Shown piece after piece: positions 8,149 through 15,138 of a stretch of 16,131 nucleotides of DNA (position 1 is its first letter; each line of letters begins with the position of its first letter). The translations under genes and the position numbers were made by a program. A model generated the notes under the pieces. The model saw only the letters and a program-made list of their open reading frames with translations. It was not told where the DNA came from and did not search any database. The DNA comes from Sphingomonadales bacterium (lineage in GTDB: Bacteria; Pseudomonadota; Alphaproteobacteria; Sphingomonadales; Sphingomonadaceae). The DNA lies in the NCBI GenBank assembly GCA_027489295.1, contig JAIYAA010000134.1:1-16131 (forward strand), in the 5' to 3' direction.

Positions 8149-9731
8149 CTATTTCTTCCTTCCATTACGCCTAGTTCGGCCTTCATCTCCGTCAATATAG
8201 TCGCGAGTTCTTGATTTTCGGTATCCAACTCCGTCATTTTGCGGAGGTCGGCAATGGCCGCGCGCATATGGCCGATCGCTGAGGGGAGATCGCCATGGTT
8301 CATCTCCATCTTGGCAAGGGCGCGCTCCGCCCAGACGAGCATGCGACGGTTGCGGGCATTCTGCGGATCCGGCGCCAGCAGGCGCTCGATCAACGCGACC
8401 TGCTGGCGCCGCAGGTCCAGCGCCGCCTCCAGATTCGACACTTCGAATTGCGCGTCCGCCAGCCATCCCTGGCGATTGGCGACCTCTCGCCAGCGTTGTT
8501 CCGCCTTCGGCTCGCGCCGCGCCAGCGCCTGGGCGGCGCGTAGCGCGTCGCCACACAGCGCCACCGCCTGCACGGCCCGTTTCTGCTCCAGCCGCAGCGC
8601 GCAGAGGTTCCCCGTCGCATAGGAGACTTCTTCCGCGCTGCGCGGATCGGCAGGGTTCAGCGTTTTCAGCCGATTTGCCAAGGCGGCATAGGCCTCGAAA
8701 TGCGGCTCGGTCGCAGTCAGCTCGCCCGCCTTGAAGTGCAGCAGGCCCAGATAGAATTCGCCCTGGGCATGCGCGAAGACCACGTCAAACTGATCGGGCT
8801 GGCGATCGATCAGCGCCCGCGTGATCCGATTGGCCTGCACGAAGGCCGCGCGGGCGCGGGGCGTATCCTTGGCCGCCAGGGCGTCCTCGCCGATCGTCAT
8901 GATCGCACGGGCGCGGCGGGCGAGCACGTCCGGCGGCAGCTGCGCCAGGTCCTGTTCGCCATAATAAGCGAGCGCGCGTTCGTTGGCCTGGCGAAGCACG
9001 TCGAGCCGGCCAACCTCTTTCAGCCGCCCCCGCAGATCGGTCAGCATGAACTCCACCAGCCCCTCGGCCTGGGCGCGCCGCAGTTCCGCCTCCCCGCGGG
9101 CCCGGACGGCCAGGATCGTCAATCCCGCCATCACTATCAGCAGCGCCGCCGCGACGAGCGTGATCGTCGTCACGCGACGCACGCGCGCCTGCGCATCCCG
9201 CTGCACCAGCGCATCGAGCGGCACGCCCACCGCCCCGGCCACCAGCTTGAGCAGCGCCAGCCGCTTGCCGTCGCGCCCCTCGCGAAAGTCGGCAGCCAGC
9301 GGCTCGGCCTCGACGCCGTCCACGCCGCGCAGCAGCAATGCGGGCATCGCGTCCGCCGGCTCGCCCTCGAACAGCGCCGCCAGCACCGGCCGATCGGGGT
9401 GCAGTTCGCGGAACAGCGCGATCTCGCGCGCCACCCAGTGCGAGGCGGCGCCCGCCGGCGAGCAGACGACGATCAGGCACGCGGAGTCCGCGATCGCCGC
9501 GCGCACCTCCGCGCTCAGGTCGCGCGCGGCGGGCAGTTCGTCGATGTCGCGGAAGATGCGGCCCAGCCTGCGCGGCACGGTGCCCTGCAGCGCGGGGCGA
9601 CCGACCAGCTTGGCCGGGATGCGATATCGCTCCAGCGCGCGGTGCAGCCAGCGCGCGCGATTGCGATCGGCATGGTTGTAGCTGATGAACGCGCCGTAAC
9701 GCGCGCCCGACCCGATTTCTGTGCTTGTCAC
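8145..9731 (-). CDS. TIR domain–transmembrane–TPR protein
   Basis: This 528-residue protein begins at a GTG with a good AAGGGA ribosome site about 6 bases upstream. Residues 11–165 form a TIR domain: YGAFISYNHAD opening strand (12–22), RIFRDIDELPA as the BB-loop region (58–68), LIVVCSPAGAASHW (86–99), and Glu103 in the SxWxxxE motif that holds the catalytic glutamate in NAD+-cleaving TIR proteins. One membrane helix follows (about 187–209), then a conserved-looking EGLVEFMLTDLRGRLKEVG linker and TPR-like helices to the end. Topology would place the TIR domain in the cytoplasm, with the TPR region on the opposite, periplasmic, side if the single helix spans the membrane. Bacterial TIR domains commonly hydrolyse or cyclise NAD+; activity here is predicted, not shown. 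It is the first gene of the operon and is coupled by ATGA overlap to the next. Confidence 0.88.
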   Translation of the reverse strand: MTSTEIGSGARYGAFISYNHADRNRARWLHRALERYRIPAKLVGRPALQGTVPRRLGRIFRDIDELPAARDLSAEVRAAIADSACLIVVCSPAGAASHWVAREIALFRELHPDRPVLAALFEGEPADAMPALLLRGVDGVEAEPLAADFREGRDGKRLALLKLVAGAVGVPLDALVQRDAQARVRRVTTITLVAAALLIVMAGLTILAVRARGEAELRRAQAEGLVEFMLTDLRGRLKEVGRLDVLRQANERALAYYGEQDLAQLPPDVLARRARAIMTIGEDALAAKDTPRARAAFVQANRITRALIDRQPDQFDVVFAHAQGEFYLGLLHFKAGELTATEPHFEAYAALANRLKTLNPADPRSAEEVSYATGNLCALRLEQKRAVQAVALCGDALRAAQALARREPKAEQRWREVANRQGWLADAQFEVSNLEAALDLRRQQVALIERLLAPDPQNARNRRMLVWAERALAKMEMNHGDLPSAIGHMRAAIADLRKMTELDTENQELATILTEMKAELGVMEGRNR

Positions 9732-9752
9732 GCGGTCCCTTCCCCGCGCGCG

Positions 9753-9781
9753 ACTATCTCAGAGCGCCGGAACAGCGGCAA
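9753..9781 (-). promoter_or_regulatory. Possible sigma-70-type promoter of the TIR operon
   Basis: Reading leftward, TTGCCG (9781–9776) and GATAGT (9758–9753) are separated by exactly 17 bases and end 21 bases before the GTG of the TIR gene. The -35 matches the first three key bases and the -10 four of six. It fits a short leader with the AAGGGA ribosome site and suggests the three-gene operon has its own promoter. The call rests on sequence only. Confidence 0.33.
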
Positions 9782-9785
9782 GCCC

Positions 9786-9822
9786 CGGCCGTGGCGGAAC
9801 CCGACCGGTCCCGCCGCGGCCG
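9786..9822 (-). terminator. GC-rich hairpin after the phytase-like gene
   Basis: CGGCCGTGGCGG (9786–9797) pairs with CCGCCGCGGCCG (9811–9822) over 12 positions with one mismatch, leaving a 13-base loop. It lies 7 bases beyond the stop of the phytase-like gene in the direction of its transcription. There is no T-tract, so it may be a weak or Rho-assisted terminator, or part of the leader region of the TIR operon. Confidence 0.35.
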
Positions 9823-9829
9823 CGCGGCA

Positions 9830-11293
9830 TCAGGCGAGCGACGCAGCGCGGCGGCGCCGCCGCACCATGCCGCCGATCGCGCCGACGCCGGCGAGCAGCA
9901 TTGCCCAGACGCCCGGCTCGGGCACGGCGGCCGCCGAGACCGACTGGGCGACAAAGCCCGGCAGATCCTTGTCCTGGAACCCGAAGACATAGAATTGGTT
10001 CGCGCCCGCCGTCGCCGGAACGAAGTCGTTGTCGTTGGCGATGTACAGCGTGTGGTAGGTGGCGCCGTTATAGGCCACGTCCTGGCCGAAGCTGACGCCT
10101 TCGATCTTGGCGGGCACGTTGGCCCCGGCAACGCCCTGCTTCGCCAGCTCGTTCACCAGATCCAGGAACGGCGATGCGGACTTGGCGATTGCCTTGTCCA
10201 GCGCCGCCTTGCCGCTGAGATTGGTGATGTCCACCGCGCCGTTCAGATCGATCAGGAACAGCTGCTTCACCTTGGCGACGCTGCCGTCGCCCAGACCCTT
10301 GCCGTCGCGCTCGTCGACCAGGAACTGATGGTCGTTGATCGCCACGATCTCGCTCACGCCCGAGCCGTTGGTGAGCTTGTAGCCATATTCGTGCGTGGTG
10401 CCGGTCGCGATGTCGATGGTGACGATGCGCACCAGCTTGCCCGCCTTGTCGGCATCCTGCTCGAGTGCGGCCTGCATGATCCCGACCAGCGTCTTGCCGT
10501 CGGGCGTGATCGCCAGGCCTTCCATACCCTTGTTGGCGACACGGCCGATCGTGTTGCCGGCGATCTCCGTATCGCCCTTGGGCGACAGATTGGTGGCATA
10601 GAGGTTCGTCGGCAGCGTGAAGGTCTTGACCAGCGCCCCGGTCGCACGGTCGAACTGGCGGACATAGGGGCCGTATTCGTCGGAGATGAACACGCTCTTG
10701 CCGTCGTTCGAGACGCGGATCGCCTCGGGATCGAACCGCGCATCGACCGGATTGCCCGAGGAACCGGCGGCAAAATTGTCCGACCGGCCGCTGAAGTAAT
10801 ATTGCCCCGCGCGGTTGACGACGGGTGCGCCCGAGCCGAGCGGCGTGCCATCCGCCTTGCTGCCCAGGCCGGCACCGCTGCCATATTGCAGGGCGGTCGG
10901 GCTGTAGAGCAGCGTCGTCCTGGCCAGCTGCGGAGTCAGCGTGAACGGCAGGCCGGCGCTCGGGTTCGCCGCCAGGGTCATCGTCAGCGTCTGGAACCGG
11001 CTGATATACGAGGTCGTGTCATCCACCGCGCTATTGTACGCGGTCGCGTTGGGGCCGCGATCCGGCACCGCCAGGAACACGTTGCCGCCGGCATGGGTGA
11101 GGCCGGACCCGATGCCGCCCAGAATATCCGCCGGCAGGCCGTTCTCCAGCTTGTAGCTGAGGCCCGACAGGTCCTTGCCGGCGCCCGCCTTGCTGCCGGT
11201 CAGCCGCCCCTGCGCGAGCAGGACGAGCTGGGCCTGTGCGGGCAGGATCGCGGCACAGGAAAGCGCGAGGCCGAGTACGGTCTTTCGAAGCAT
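9830..11293 (-). CDS. Secreted esterase-like/phytase-family protein with PEP-CTERM signal
   Basis: The 487-residue product starts with a signal peptide (MLRKTVLGLALSCAAILPAQ, likely cleaved after AQA at about residue 22). The body belongs to the 'esterase-like activity of phytase' beta-propeller type: FLAVPDRGPNA near residue 70, DPEAIR then VFISDEYGPYVRQFD in the middle, and GMEGLAITPDGKTLVGIMQ further on; acidic residues in these loops bind metal in related proteins. The tail is a PEP-CTERM sorting signal: PEPGVWA (458–464), a hydrophobic helix and an RRRRR cluster, which marks the protein for an exosortase-like surface processing system. The substrate is unknown: phosphate esters are likely from the family name, but many members are uncharacterised. 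The ATG has a GGGGGGA ribosome site; the frame stays open upstream, where nothing resembles the family. Confidence 0.9.
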   Translation of the reverse strand: MLRKTVLGLALSCAAILPAQAQLVLLAQGRLTGSKAGAGKDLSGLSYKLENGLPADILGGIGSGLTHAGGNVFLAVPDRGPNATAYNSAVDDTTSYISRFQTLTMTLAANPSAGLPFTLTPQLARTTLLYSPTALQYGSGAGLGSKADGTPLGSGAPVVNRAGQYYFSGRSDNFAAGSSGNPVDARFDPEAIRVSNDGKSVFISDEYGPYVRQFDRATGALVKTFTLPTNLYATNLSPKGDTEIAGNTIGRVANKGMEGLAITPDGKTLVGIMQAALEQDADKAGKLVRIVTIDIATGTTHEYGYKLTNGSGVSEIVAINDHQFLVDERDGKGLGDGSVAKVKQLFLIDLNGAVDITNLSGKAALDKAIAKSASPFLDLVNELAKQGVAGANVPAKIEGVSFGQDVAYNGATYHTLYIANDNDFVPATAGANQFYVFGFQDKDLPGFVAQSVSAAAVPEPGVWAMLLAGVGAIGGMVRRRRRAASLA

Positions 11294-11327
11294 GATGGTC
11301 CCCCCTGAACCCGCCATTTCTCGGCGG

Positions 11328-11349
11328 AAACAAGGCGTTAACCTTGTTT
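11328..11349. promoter_or_regulatory. Perfect 8-bp inverted repeat upstream of the phytase-like gene
   Basis: AAACAAGG and CCTTGTTT flank the 6-base CGTTAA. The element lies 35 bases upstream of the phytase-like start, in the 167-base divergent gap shared with the M20 peptidase gene (11294–11460). Being AT-rich and symmetrical in a GC-rich gap, it could be an operator (for example for a phosphate- or metal-responsive regulator) or a hairpin in the 5' leader. A second small hairpin, TGTCGG/CCGACA at 11390–11406, lies nearer the peptidase gene. I found no convincing paired -35/-10 boxes in the gap. Confidence 0.4.
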
Positions 11350-11460
11350 TGTGACCGATCCGGGACTCTCGGAAACAGTTTGCAACACATGTCGGGGAAA
11401 CCGACACCCGCCCCGTTGCCGGGCTTGCGACCCTGCCCTGCGCGACATAGCTGAGACGGC

Positions 11461-12867
11461 ATGACCGACTCCGTTCTTGCCCTTGCCGATGCCCAGCTCG
11501 ATGCCAGCATCGATCGCCTCGCCGCGCTGATGCGCGTACCGTCCATCTCCACCGATCCGGCCTATGCCGCGGACTGCCGCCGCGCCGCCGAGCAGCTGGC
11601 CGCCGAGTTGGCCGAGCTCGGCTTCGCCGCGCGCGTCGCCGATACGCCGGGCCACCCGATGGTGGTGGCGCATCACGATGGGGACGGCCCGCATGTGCTG
11701 TTCTACGGCCATTACGACGTGCAGCCGGTCGACCCGATCGCGCTGTGGACTCGCGATCCGTTCGATCCGTGGATCGACACGCGTGCCGACGGATCGAAGA
11801 CGATCGTCGGTCGCGGCGCTTCCGACGACAAGGGCCAGCTGCGGACCTTCGTCGAGGCATGCCGCGCCTGGAAGGAGGCCGAAGGTCGCCTGCCCTGCCG
11901 CGTCACCATCCTGTTCGAAGGCGAGGAAGAGTCCGGCTCGACCAGCCTGGAGCCTTTCCTCCACGCCCATGCCGAGGAACTGAAGGCAGACTTCGCACTG
12001 ATCTGCGATACGCTGATGTGGGATCGCGACACGCCCGGCATCACCATCGGCCTGCGCGGCATGGCGGCGGGCCAGGTCACCGTCCGCGGGCCGTCGCGCG
12101 ATCTGCATTCGGGCCTTTATGGCGGCGCCGCACGAAATCCGCTGCAGCTGCTTGCCGCGATCCTGGGCGAGATGAAGGATGCGGAGGGCCGCGTGACGCT
12201 CGACGGCTTTTACGACGGCGTGCCGGATACCGACCCTGTGGTGCTGGAGAGCTGGAACAAGCTCGGATTCGATGCGGCCGAATTCCTTGGCGAGATCGGC
12301 CTGCGCGTGCCGGCGGGCGAAACGGGCAAGACCGTGCTCGAACAGTTCTGGTCGCGCCCGACCGCCGAGATCAACGGGATGTGGGGCGGCTATACCGGCG
12401 AGGGATTCAAGACGGTAATCCCGGCCGAAGCCCATGCCAAGGTGAGCTTCCGCCTCGTGGGTACCCAGGATCCCGACCAGGTTTGGGAGGCGTTCCAGGC
12501 GCATGTGCGCCGCCGCCTGCCCGAGGATTGCTCGGCCGAGTTCGTCACCCGCGGCCCCGGCAGCTTCGCGATCAGCCTGGCGAGCGACAGCGGACCGCTG
12601 GCGGCGACACAGAATGCGCTCGACGCCGAATGGGGCACCTCGGCGCTGCTCGGCTGCGGCGGCTCGATCCCCGTCGTCAATTCGATCCGTTCCATCCTCG
12701 GCATGGACAGCGTGATGGTTGGCTTCGCGCTGCCCGATGACAATATCCACTCGCCCAACGAGAAGTACGAGCTCAAGAGCTTCCACAAAGGCATCCGGTC
12801 TTGGGTGCGCATTCTGGGCGCGCTGGGCGAGACAGTCCGCGGCAAGGCTGAGACGGTCGCCGCCTGA
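11461..12867 (+). CDS. M20-family metallo-dipeptidase
   Basis: This 468-residue cytoplasmic enzyme is of usual length for M20 dipeptidases of the carnosinase-like branch. Metal and catalytic residues can be seen: His84 and Asp86 in FYGHYDVQP, Asp122 in GRGASDDKG, the catalytic/metal Glu pair 155–156 in FEGEEESGS, Asp183 in ICDTLMWD, and a late metal His in PDDNIHSPNE. The DLHSGLYGG and GGYTGEGFKT segments mark the dimerisation/lid domain. It would hydrolyse dipeptides or related amides with two metal ions; the exact substrate cannot be told. No signal peptide is seen. The ATG follows a weak GAGAC ribosome site. It runs 41 bases ahead of pdeM and is probably co-transcribed with it. Confidence 0.93.
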   Translation: MTDSVLALADAQLDASIDRLAALMRVPSISTDPAYAADCRRAAEQLAAELAELGFAARVADTPGHPMVVAHHDGDGPHVLFYGHYDVQPVDPIALWTRDPFDPWIDTRADGSKTIVGRGASDDKGQLRTFVEACRAWKEAEGRLPCRVTILFEGEEESGSTSLEPFLHAHAEELKADFALICDTLMWDRDTPGITIGLRGMAAGQVTVRGPSRDLHSGLYGGAARNPLQLLAAILGEMKDAEGRVTLDGFYDGVPDTDPVVLESWNKLGFDAAEFLGEIGLRVPAGETGKTVLEQFWSRPTAEINGMWGGYTGEGFKTVIPAEAHAKVSFRLVGTQDPDQVWEAFQAHVRRRLPEDCSAEFVTRGPGSFAISLASDSGPLAATQNALDAEWGTSALLGCGGSIPVVNSIRSILGMDSVMVGFALPDDNIHSPNEKYELKSFHKGIRSWVRILGALGETVRGKAETVAA

Positions 12868-12908
12868 GGGGCGTTGACGCCGGCGAATGGACGGGGGATA
12901 GGACGCCG

Positions 12909-13571
12909 ATGGTTCCCCTTTCGTTCGCCGGCCATGAGTTTCGCGTGCTGCCCGAGGGCGCGCTCTACTGGCCGGCGCGGCGCGCATTGCTCGTCGCCGA
13001 CCTGCATTTCGAGAAGGCGAGCTGGTTCGCGCTCAGCGGCCAGATGCTGCCGCCGTACGACACGATCGCGACGCTTTCGGCGCTGACGACGATCGTCGAG
13101 CGCCTCGGCCCCACCGAGCTCTGGTGCCTGGGAGACAGCTTCCACGACGTGGAAGGCTGCGAGCGCCTGCCCGCCCAGGCGCGCGCGATGCTCACCGGGC
13201 TCACCGGCAGCCTCGCCTGGCACTGGATCACCGGCAACCATGATGCGGTGCTGGTCGATCATTGCGGCGGCACGGTGCACGAGGAAGCGGAGGTGGACGG
13301 GCTGGTGCTGCGCCATGAGGCCGAAGCCGATGAGGCGCGACCGGAAATGTCCGGCCATTTCCACCCCAAATTGCGGCTGACCGTGCGCGGGCGTCATGTC
13401 GCGCGGCGCTGCTTCGTCGCGACCGGCACCAAGCTGATCTTGCCGGCCTTCGGGGCACTTACCGGAGGCCTGGACGCGGGCCATCCCGAAATCGTGCGCG
13501 CGGTGGGGCCCGGAGCCGAGGCGCTGGTGGCGACGGCACACAAGCTGCTGCGCTTTCCGCTGGCCGCCTGA
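12909..13571 (+). CDS. pdeM: Ligase-associated DNA damage response endonuclease PdeM
   Basis: This 220-residue calcineurin-like metallophosphoesterase has every metal-binding motif in order: DLH (31–33) within VADLHFEKAS, GDSFHD (75–80), GNHD (109–112), a His in LRHEA (136) and GHFH (149–152). The VADLHFEKA start and LPPYDT segment are characteristic of PdeM, a phosphodiesterase/nuclease often encoded with a Lhr-type DEXH helicase, an exonuclease and an ATP-dependent DNA ligase. None of these partners lies within this window, so the gene appears detached from the usual cassette, at least on the left. A GGGGGAT/AGGA ribosome site precedes the ATG. It probably follows the peptidase gene on one transcript and ends at the hairpin at 13580–13603. 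Confidence 0.85.
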   Translation: MVPLSFAGHEFRVLPEGALYWPARRALLVADLHFEKASWFALSGQMLPPYDTIATLSALTTIVERLGPTELWCLGDSFHDVEGCERLPAQARAMLTGLTGSLAWHWITGNHDAVLVDHCGGTVHEEAEVDGLVLRHEAEADEARPEMSGHFHPKLRLTVRGRHVARRCFVATGTKLILPAFGALTGGLDAGHPEIVRAVGPGAEALVATAHKLLRFPLAA

Positions 13572-13579
13572 CCGGCGCA

Positions 13580-13603
13580 CGCCCGGGCTCGCAGTCCCGG
13601 GCG
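13580..13603. terminator. Hairpin between convergent pdeM and lipoprotein genes
   Basis: CGCCCGGG and CCCGGGCG form a perfect 8-bp GC stem around an 8-base loop. It sits 8 bases after the pdeM stop and 16 bases after the stop of the convergent lipoprotein gene, as expected for a shared two-way terminator. There is no clear T-tract on either side. Confidence 0.5.
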
Positions 13604-13619
13604 CGGCGGCCGGCAGGCC

Positions 13620-14990
13620 TTATTTTAGCTTCACACCGTGCAGGCCGGTGGTCGTCGAGATGATCAGATAGCCCTCCGGCGTGATCGCCAGCGAGCCGCC
13701 ATAGGTGGTCTTCCAGACGACCGGGTAGTTGCTCTTGGTCAGATCGACCGCGTAGGTGGTCGCGCCGTTCGACACGAACAGGTGGCCGTCCGATACCACG
13801 ACGTTGCTCGTCAGGTTGCCGGTGCCGCCCACGTCGATCGACCCGGCGACCAGGCCCGTCGACGTGTCGATCAGATCGACGATCGTGCTTGCCGAGCGCG
13901 CTGCATACAGCCGGTCCGCGCGCACGGCGGGATCGCCGATATAGCTGTAGCCGGTGCGCCACAGCGGCTTGTCCGCAAACAGCGAATAGGCCGCGATCGG
14001 CAACGCATCTCCACGCTGACGATTGTCCGTGAAGGTGAAGATATGCCCGTTGCTGTCCAGCATGGGCGCACCGACATAGCTGCCAGAATAGCTGATCCCG
14101 GTGCGGGTGAAGAACGGGTTCTGGATGGCTTTGGCCAGCGTGCCGTTCCGCTTCAGCACCACGAGCGAACCCGCCTGGAAATAATAGACATAATATTGAT
14201 CGACTGCGACGCTCTCGCCGTCCATCACATAGCCGCCATATTGGCCGCCGATCTCGGCGCGCCACAGGCGATCGCCCGTCACCACGTTCGCGCCGAACAC
14301 GACGTTGCCGTAATAGCCCGAGCTGAAAAACAGTTCGTCGCCGACCGGCGTCGGAACGCTGCCGTCGCTGAACTGCGCGTCATAGGTGACCGTGCTTACA
14401 TAGCCGCCGGTCGCCGCATTGATGATCTGCATCGGCACAGAACCGGAAGTCATGTTGTACGGCATCGACATGACCCGGCCGTTTGCATAGGCCGGGCCGT
14501 ACGGGCGCCGATCGGGCGCGTAGCCGCTCGTTCCGACGTCGAAGCCCCACTGCGTCGCGCCGGTCGTGGTCGAGACGGCATAGGTATAGACGTGCCGATC
14601 TGACTTCACGACGTTGAAGAACACGCTGCCGGCACGTGCGGCGACCTCGCTCGGCGCACCTGCCGCGCCGATCGTCCAGGCATCGGCGAAGCTTGCCGTT
14701 GCGAAGCTTGCGCGAACATATCCGGTGTGGCCGGGATCGCGCTGCAGCGTCGACCAGTTCTCATCCGCCGCGAGCGGGGTCGGCGGAAGCAGCGCGGTCG
14801 GGCTGGGCGTCGGCGTCGGAACCGGCGTGGGGGTAGGAGTGGGCGTCGGCGTCGGCGTCGGAGTGGGTGTCGGCGTCGGGGTGGGTGCGACGACCACCAC
14901 GCCGCCGCCGCTCGATCCACCCCCGCCCCCACCACTGCAGGCGCTTGCCAGCAAAAGGACGGCCAGCGGCGCCAGCGCAGTGTGCTTCAT
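13620..14990 (-). CDS. Lipoprotein with Pro-Thr repeat and PQQ-type beta-propeller
   Basis: The 456-residue product begins with a lipoprotein signal peptide (MKHTALAPLAVLLLASAC, lipobox cysteine 18). This ATG is chosen over one 15 bases upstream because GGGGGGAAG lies just before it and the signal peptide starts here. After a Gly-rich stretch and VVVVA comes a 30-residue Pro-Thr dipeptide linker (36–65), then a beta-propeller of PQQ-enzyme-repeat type (about 75–456). Its blades can be recognised from repeated 'ATTGATQWGFD', 'VVTGDRLWRAE' and 'TSTGLVAGSID' turns. No catalytic dehydrogenase residues stand out, so a binding or scaffold role at the envelope (outer-membrane-anchored, propeller carried on a spacer) is more likely than PQQ-dependent catalysis. 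No specific substrate can be named. Confidence 0.85.
   Translation of the reverse strand: MKHTALAPLAVLLLASACSGGGGGGSSGGGVVVVAPTPTPTPTPTPTPTPTPTPTPVPTPTPSPTALLPPTPLAADENWSTLQRDPGHTGYVRASFATASFADAWTIGAAGAPSEVAARAGSVFFNVVKSDRHVYTYAVSTTTGATQWGFDVGTSGYAPDRRPYGPAYANGRVMSMPYNMTSGSVPMQIINAATGGYVSTVTYDAQFSDGSVPTPVGDELFFSSGYYGNVVFGANVVTGDRLWRAEIGGQYGGYVMDGESVAVDQYYVYYFQAGSLVVLKRNGTLAKAIQNPFFTRTGISYSGSYVGAPMLDSNGHIFTFTDNRQRGDALPIAAYSLFADKPLWRTGYSYIGDPAVRADRLYAARSASTIVDLIDTSTGLVAGSIDVGGTGNLTSNVVVSDGHLFVSNGATTYAVDLTKSNYPVVWKTTYGGSLAITPEGYLIISTTTGLHGVKLK
14796..14885 (-). repeat. Hexanucleotide tandem repeat encoding (Pro-Thr)n
   Basis: Fifteen hexanucleotide units of the type CCG-ACG encode 30 residues of almost pure Pro-Thr, with one Val and one Ser replacing Thr. 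Codons vary (CCC/CCG/CCT with ACG/ACC/ACT/ACA), so units are not identical, but three adjacent CCGACG units are. It lies in the lipoprotein gene between the lipobox region and the propeller. Confidence 0.9.
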
Positions 14991-15013
14991 ACTTCCCCCC
15001 GACATGTTCGAAC

Positions 15014-15042
15014 GTAAAACGCTGTGACGTTCCTAATATCAA
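15014..15042 (-). promoter_or_regulatory. Possible promoter of the PQQ-propeller lipoprotein
   Basis: Reading leftward, TTGATA (15042–15037) is a good -35 and lies 17 bases from TTTTAC (15019–15014), a weak -10, about 24 bases before the ATG. A 6-bp inverted repeat, GAACGT/ACGTTC (15010–15032), overlaps the spacer. The weak -10 keeps this tentative. Confidence 0.22.
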
Positions 15043-15138
15043 CGGGATTGTTTCGGCAACCGGCCGGCCGCCATTATTGGGCGTTCACACCCGGTTGCAC
15101 GAAAATCCTGTGGAACACCGACTATCGGGGCGCAGACT

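Noticed and set aside
5896..9731. Canonical Thoeris system
   Set aside because: No SIR2 NADase domain is encoded, the TIR protein is membrane-anchored with TPRs, and the SLOG-like protein carries a cyclase-like domain instead. Only the TIR plus SLOG logic is shared.
9830..11860. Extension of the phytase-like gene 189 codons upstream
   Set aside because: The upstream part is Arg-rich with no similarity pattern and overlaps the divergent peptidase gene. The ATG at 11293 has a ribosome site and a proper signal peptide.
11338..12987. Long minus-strand open frame opposite the M20 peptidase
   Set aside because: The plus-strand frame has all M20 metal motifs in order; the reverse frame has none.
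14796..14885. CRISPR array or regulatory satellite
   Set aside because: Units are 6 bases with no spacers and lie in frame inside a lipoprotein gene.
15056..15098. GCAACCGG/CCGGTTGC inverted repeat downstream of the GIN-domain gene
   Set aside because: The arms are 27 bases apart with no T-tract, in a GC-rich gap where such matches occur by chance; too weak to call a terminator.
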